From Cryobacterium sp. Y11 (GTDB lineage Bacteria > Actinomycetota > Actinomycetes > Actinomycetales > Microbacteriaceae): DNA of 64,000 bases. The DNA is taken from NCBI RefSeq assembly GCF_002929535.1, contig NZ_PJJO01000055.1, forward strand, positions 124,001 through 188,000, read 5' to 3'. Position numbers and translations under genes: made by a program. Positions 60,852 through 64,000 of the stretch are shown here, piece by piece (within the stretch, counting starts at the first letter, position 1; every line of letters begins with the position of its first letter). The notes under the pieces were generated by a model. That model was not told where the DNA came from, made no database searches, and saw only the letters and a program-made list of their open reading frames with translations.

Positions 60852-62057
60852 TCAGAAAGTGGCCAGTGTGGAGGAGAGCACGCTGATCAGCAGCGGCACG
60901 ACGCCGACCAGCATGAACGCGGGCAGTACGCACAAGCCCAGCGGCAGCATGAGCGTCACCGACAGCGTCGCGGCCCGGCGCTGCCCCGCGCTGCGGGCGT
61001 CGCGACGAAGCTGTTCGGCCTCGCTGCGCAGTAGCTCCGCCGCCGGAACCCCGGCCCGCGTTGACAGATCAAGCACTCGCTCGATCGGATCAGCGGCCGG
61101 CGCAGAGCCGCTGGCGCGTGCGAGCGTACTCTCGTCGTCGATGCCTGACCCGATGCCGTAGCGCTCGGTGGCGGCAGACACGATCGCCCGGGAGCGGTCG
61201 ATCGAGCCACCGCCGGACATGGCGATGGCCATGAGTTCTAAGCGCAGGCCGGGCGTCAGATCGGTCGGGGCCGCTCGGCGCACCAGGGCGCGGTTCCACC
61301 GGGCGGCCGCGAGCATGAGCAGGCCGCCGCCGGCGAGACAGACGAGTCCCGGAACGGTCGCAAATAGCGTGTGCAGCGAATCGAAACCCATCAGACTGCC
61401 GAAGAGAATTCCAATCAGCGGCAGCACCATCACGAGCCGACCGGTCGCTCGGGGCTCGGCGAGGGCGACTTCCAGGTCGCGCTGCACCTGGCCGAGTTCG
61501 CGCAGTGAGGCGGCAAGCTCGCGCAGGCAGCCGGCCAGCGGAGCTCCGGCTTGGGTGGCCACCTGCCAGGCCGCTGCGAGTCCGAGCCACGCCGATTCGG
61601 TCTGGCCCGACGCGTCGCTGGCACGCCGCGACGCTGCGCGGCCCGCCGATCGCGCTGCCTCGCGCGCCGGTGCACGCGGCTGATTTCGCGCCTGACCACG
61701 TGCCTCACCCCGCACCTGCCGCCGCGCGCGACCGCGTGCCTCACCGCGTGCCGTCCCAAGCGTCTGCCGCCGCGCCTGACCAGCAATCGCATCGGCCACG
61801 CCGTCTCCAGCCGCCGCGGCCCGCGCTGCCGCTCGAAGGATGCCCGTGGTCGCCGAAACCGTCGGGTTCGCGCCGCGCAATACGGCACCTGGAGCGCCCC
61901 GAGTACCCCCGGGTTCGGCACCGCTGGCCCGGCCCGGCGGCAGCAGATAGCCCCAGGCCGAAACCGGGGACACGCCGGCGCTCAGCAGCACGGCGAGACG
62001 CTGAGTCACGGCGGCCACCTCGTCGATTGGCGGGGGTGGCGGCTCCCGGCGGCGCAT
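60852..62057 (-). CDS. tadC: Tad pilus inner-membrane protein (TadB/TadC, type II secretion F domain)
   Basis: The 401-aa protein has a T2SF-type domain near residues 165-215 (GLAAAWQVATQAGAPLAGCL then RELAASLRELGQVQRDLEVA) and membrane helices at about 220-270 and near the C-terminus. A second GTPAAELLRSEAEQLRRDAR-like F-domain block lies in between (as VPAAELLRSEAEQLRRDA). Unusually, residues about 95-160 form an Arg/Ala-rich stretch (GEARGRARRQVRGEARGQAR and similar). The start shares one base with the tadA stop. A single gene seems to cover the usual tadB-tadC pair. Confidence 0.85.
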   Translation of the reverse strand: MRRREPPPPPIDEVAAVTQRLAVLLSAGVSPVSAWGYLLPPGRASGAEPGGTRGAPGAVLRGANPTVSATTGILRAAARAAAAGDGVADAIAGQARRQTLGTARGEARGRARRQVRGEARGQARNQPRAPAREAARSAGRAASRRASDASGQTESAWLGLAAAWQVATQAGAPLAGCLRELAASLRELGQVQRDLEVALAEPRATGRLVMVLPLIGILFGSLMGFDSLHTLFATVPGLVCLAGGGLLMLAAARWNRALVRRAAPTDLTPGLRLELMAIAMSGGGSIDRSRAIVSAATERYGIGSGIDDESTLARASGSAPAADPIERVLDLSTRAGVPAAELLRSEAEQLRRDARSAGQRRAATLSVTLMLPLGLCVLPAFMLVGVVPLLISVLSSTLATF

Positions 62058-63337
62058 CAGTCGGCCACGATGCTGAGTCGGTCGCGGCCGTCGAGAACAA
62101 ACCGGCCGAGCGCCACTAGGCGGCGCACCCCGTCGTGGCGTTCCAGGTGGAGCACGAGCCCGATCGCGCTCACGGTCTGCCGGGCAACGGCCGCCGAGCT
62201 CATGCCGGCCAGCGCACCGAGCGCCTCCAGCCTGGCCGGAACGTCGCCGAGCGAATTCGCGTGCAGCGTGCCGGCTCCCCCGTCGTGGCCGGTATTGAGG
62301 GCGGCGAGCAGTTCGCGAATCTCTGATCCGCGGCACTCGCCAAGCACCAGTCGGTCCGGCCGCATGCGCAGCGCCTCCCGTAGCAACGCCTCGAGGCCGA
62401 TACGTCCGGCACCCTCCAGGTTGGCTTGCCTCGCCTCGAGTGCGACCACGTGCGGATGCACGATGCGCAATTCGGCGACATCTTCGATCGCGACGATGCG
62501 CTCATCGGCCGGCGCCTCACCGAGCAGTGCGGCCAGCAGTGTGGTCTTTCCGCTGCCAGCCGCGCCGGTGATCAGCAGGTTTTCCCGCCCGCGCACAGCG
62601 GCGCGCAGCCGGTCCACCCGGTTAACGGATGCCTCCCCCGCGCCAAACAGACCGGCCTCAGCGAGTGCACCGAGGCTGCGGTGCGCGGCGTGCGGAAGTC
62701 GAATGGACAGCAGGGTTCCCGTGCTCGATACCGGCGGCAACACCGCGTGTACCCGGATGCCATCGGCCAGCCGCACATCAACGCAGGGGCTGGCCTCGTC
62801 GATGTGCCGCCCGCCGAGCGCGATCAGGCGTACGGCCAGCTCGCGCACGGCCGGCTCGGCGAGGTGCCAGGCCGGAACACAGGCGAGCCCCTGCCCCGCA
62901 TCGATCCACAGCCCGGAGTCTCCGTTGACGAAGAGGTCTGTGGTGTCAGGGTTCTCGGCATAGGCGGCCAGCGGGCCAAGCGCCCGCACATCACGTCGGC
63001 TGCTGTCACGTCGAGCCGGAGCAGAGACCGGTGGGGCTAACGGCGGTTCGTCTAACGGCGGTTCGACAAACGGCGACCTGACACCCCGCAGAGCAACGCC
63101 CGGCGATCCCGAAGCCTGCACAGCGACGATCTGCGGAGTGAACGTGTGCGCGGTGGCATCCGGGGCATCCGTAGTTACCGTGCCATGCCGAGGGGTGCGC
63201 GGCGGTACCGCGGCCGCGCGCTCACTCGCACCGGTCGCCGGACGAGCGATCGGGCCCGTCTCGGCGCCAGCGACAGAGCTGCGTGCCGTCGGAGGCGGAA
63301 CGGCATAGGACGGTACGGCAACGAATGGCAGGCCCAT
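62057..63337 (-). CDS. tadA: Tad pilus assembly ATPase (CpaF/TadA type)
   Basis: The protein is a secretion ATPase with Walker A LLITGAAGSGKTTLLAALLG, an Asp box/Walker B region VAIEDVAELRIVHPHVVALE, and the late HDGGAGTLHANS histidine loop and RLVLGECRGSEIRELLAALN block. The first 100 residues are Pro/Ala-rich and variable; the start is placed at ATG 63337 (426 aa) because upstream sequence is not protein-like, but the ribosome site is weak. No CpaE/Ssd-like gene precedes it in this window. It drives pilus assembly at the membrane. Confidence 0.88.
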   Translation of the reverse strand: MGLPFVAVPSYAVPPPTARSSVAGAETGPIARPATGASERAAAVPPRTPRHGTVTTDAPDATAHTFTPQIVAVQASGSPGVALRGVRSPFVEPPLDEPPLAPPVSAPARRDSSRRDVRALGPLAAYAENPDTTDLFVNGDSGLWIDAGQGLACVPAWHLAEPAVRELAVRLIALGGRHIDEASPCVDVRLADGIRVHAVLPPVSSTGTLLSIRLPHAAHRSLGALAEAGLFGAGEASVNRVDRLRAAVRGRENLLITGAAGSGKTTLLAALLGEAPADERIVAIEDVAELRIVHPHVVALEARQANLEGAGRIGLEALLREALRMRPDRLVLGECRGSEIRELLAALNTGHDGGAGTLHANSLGDVPARLEALGALAGMSSAAVARQTVSAIGLVLHLERHDGVRRLVALGRFVLDGRDRLSIVAD

Positions 63338-63932
63338 GCTTCGACGGTACGACTGGTCACCCACGTCGAACCATGCACGGCCCCGATCTGTGCGGAATCC
63401 GGCGCACTCCTCTCTGTGGAGGAGTCGGGAATAACTCACCGGACCGGCAGCAGCACGATACGACGTATCGCGACCGCATGCCACAACTGCGCAGATTCAG
63501 ACCGTACCGGGTCACCCCAAACCGAGTTCGAGGGCTGTGGATGGAAATTACCGCAGTTCTACATACGACCGAAGCGAAGTTCGAAGCGAAACCCACCGAG
63601 CCGAAACAGGCCAGGTCATGAAAAATAAAGGGGCGGCACCTATTGGGGGGAACAGGTGCCGCCTAGCAAAACGTCGATTGGGGGGAACCATACGTCTTGC
63701 TGGTCAGAACTTTCGTTCAGACGTGATTCAGTGTACGCGGCACGGGACAAATTGCAAGTCCGATGTCCCCCCAAGAGAGGACACTTTCTTGGGGGCGTAT
63801 AAAAATTCGATTTCGTGGGCTTCATTCACCCAAAACATCTCTCTGTATACAGAGATTGATCGAGAACCGATAAGGTTCACTTGGGCTGGCAATGTCTTGC
63901 ATGCACGTAACGCAAAGGAGCGAACTACACAT
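63338..63932. other. Structured intergenic region between tadA and acs
   Basis: Nearly 600 nt carry no gene I can support. From 63632 it holds a hairpin with 10-bp arms GGCGGCACCT / AGGTGCCGCC (63632-63663) whose 12-nt loop, ATTGGGGGGAAC, is repeated exactly at 63677-63688. A second inverted repeat, CCCCCAAGA (63768-63776) / TCTTGGGGG (63787-63795), follows. On the minus strand the first hairpin is followed by CCTTTATTTTTC, so it may be a terminator for a short minus-strand transcript. A small RNA or leader is possible. Confidence 0.5.
63840..63855. promoter_or_regulatory. Perfect 16-bp palindrome upstream of acs
   Basis: TCTCTGTATACAGAGA reads the same on both strands and lies 78 nt upstream of the acs start. 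The position fits an operator for acetate-dependent control. The binding protein is unknown. Confidence 0.6.
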
Positions 63933-64000
63933 ATGACGGTTAACATCGATACCCTCCTCCACGAATCGCGCCGATTCGCACCGACTCCGAAGTTTGCAGC
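63933..64000 (+). CDS. acs: Acetyl-CoA synthetase, N-terminal codons (continues beyond window)
   Basis: From ATG 63933 the frame reads MTVNIDTLLHESRRFAPTPK then FA. The LLHESRRF.P...FA string is typical of the N-terminus of bacterial acetyl-CoA synthetases (ILxESRRFPPSxEFA). An AAAGGAG lies 12 nt before the ATG, slightly far. Only 22 codons are visible, so the call rests on this string. With pckG and the RamB-like regulator it would fit acetate metabolism. Confidence 0.6.
   Translation, partial: MTVNIDTLLHESRRFAPTPKFA

Noticed and set aside
61551..62963. 470-codon plus-strand frame opposite the Tad ATPase and membrane protein genes
   Set aside because: Ser/Arg/Pro-rich shadow; tadA and tadC motifs lie on the other strand.
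63357..63946. Several short frames on both strands between tadA and acs
   Set aside because: No ribosome sites or protein-like composition; they cross hairpins and G-runs that look like non-coding sequence.

Overview
ORGANISM. The window is high-GC DNA with genes packed on both strands, GTG/TTG starts, and a family set typical of Actinobacteria: a GTP-dependent PEP carboxykinase, a RamB-type regulator, a DUF222-HNH protein, an actinobacterial Tad pilus operon with a DUF4244 pilin, and the run tRNA-Thr / TetR / secreted TAP-type peptidase / holB / tmk / topA. This suggests Microbacteriaceae (a Cryobacterium- or Salinibacterium-like genus). That placement is inferred from gene content, not from a phylogeny. 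LAYOUT. (1) 1-2.7 kb: minus-strand sugar ABC importer (binding lipoprotein, two permeases, the second cut by the window edge). (2) 2.8-6.3 kb: pckG divergent from a RamB-like regulator. (3) 6.3-9.7 kb: a decay zone with a DUF222-HNH gene broken by one extra 10-bp repeat unit, a worn second copy of the ramB 3' end, an agmatine deiminase remnant, a frameshifted membrane protein and a winged-helix regulator without a normal start codon. (4) 9.7-12.5 kb: SDR dehydrogenase, thiolase and a TrmH-type RNA methyltransferase. (5) 12.7-23.3 kb: a catabolic cluster for homoprotocatechuate (3,4-dihydroxyphenylacetate), made of a divergent succinate-semialdehyde dehydrogenase, an unusual FAH-RraA fusion, a GntR regulator, hpaE, hpaD, hpaH, hpaI, an IclR regulator and an MHS-family transporter. 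(6) 23.4-32.1 kb: two drug-type MFS transporters, a pRiA4b ORF-3-like protein, an alpha/beta hydrolase, pncA, dacB and a Gfo/Idh/MocA oxidoreductase. (7) 32.3-51.8 kb: a metal and oxyanion island. It holds an ArsR-type sensor with a P1B-4 ATPase; an internally deleted MFS gene; broken copper-gene fragments; a copper section with three CsoR-like boxes, a 54-aa Cys-rich peptide, a multicopper oxidase, DUF302 and SHOCT proteins, and two thiol-type membrane proteins with a rhodanese lipoprotein; an M23 peptidase; and arsDA, pstSCAB with an atypical response regulator, an ArsR-ArsC fusion and a cysteine-free ArsR. (8) 51.9-59.7 kb: tRNA-Thr(CGU) and housekeeping genes (TetR, TAP peptidase, holB, tmk, topA). 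(9) 59.9-63.3 kb: Tad pilus operon, then a structured intergenic region and the first codons of an acetyl-CoA synthetase gene. HOW IT WORKS TOGETHER. The hpa genes form a nearly complete meta-cleavage route ending in pyruvate and succinate, but no hpaF-like isomerase or ring monooxygenase is visible. The island pairs efflux, periplasmic oxidation and thiol chemistry for copper with arsenate reduction. It also carries its own phosphate importer behind a PHO-box-like repeat, which fits competition between phosphate and arsenate. No arsenite pump, csoR gene or transposase is visible. A dispersed palindromic intergenic repeat occurs three times (18.1, 23.3 and 55.6 kb). An octamer (A/G)CGGATGC is strongly over-represented but absent by eye from 32.6-41.8 kb, which supports a foreign origin for that part of the island.
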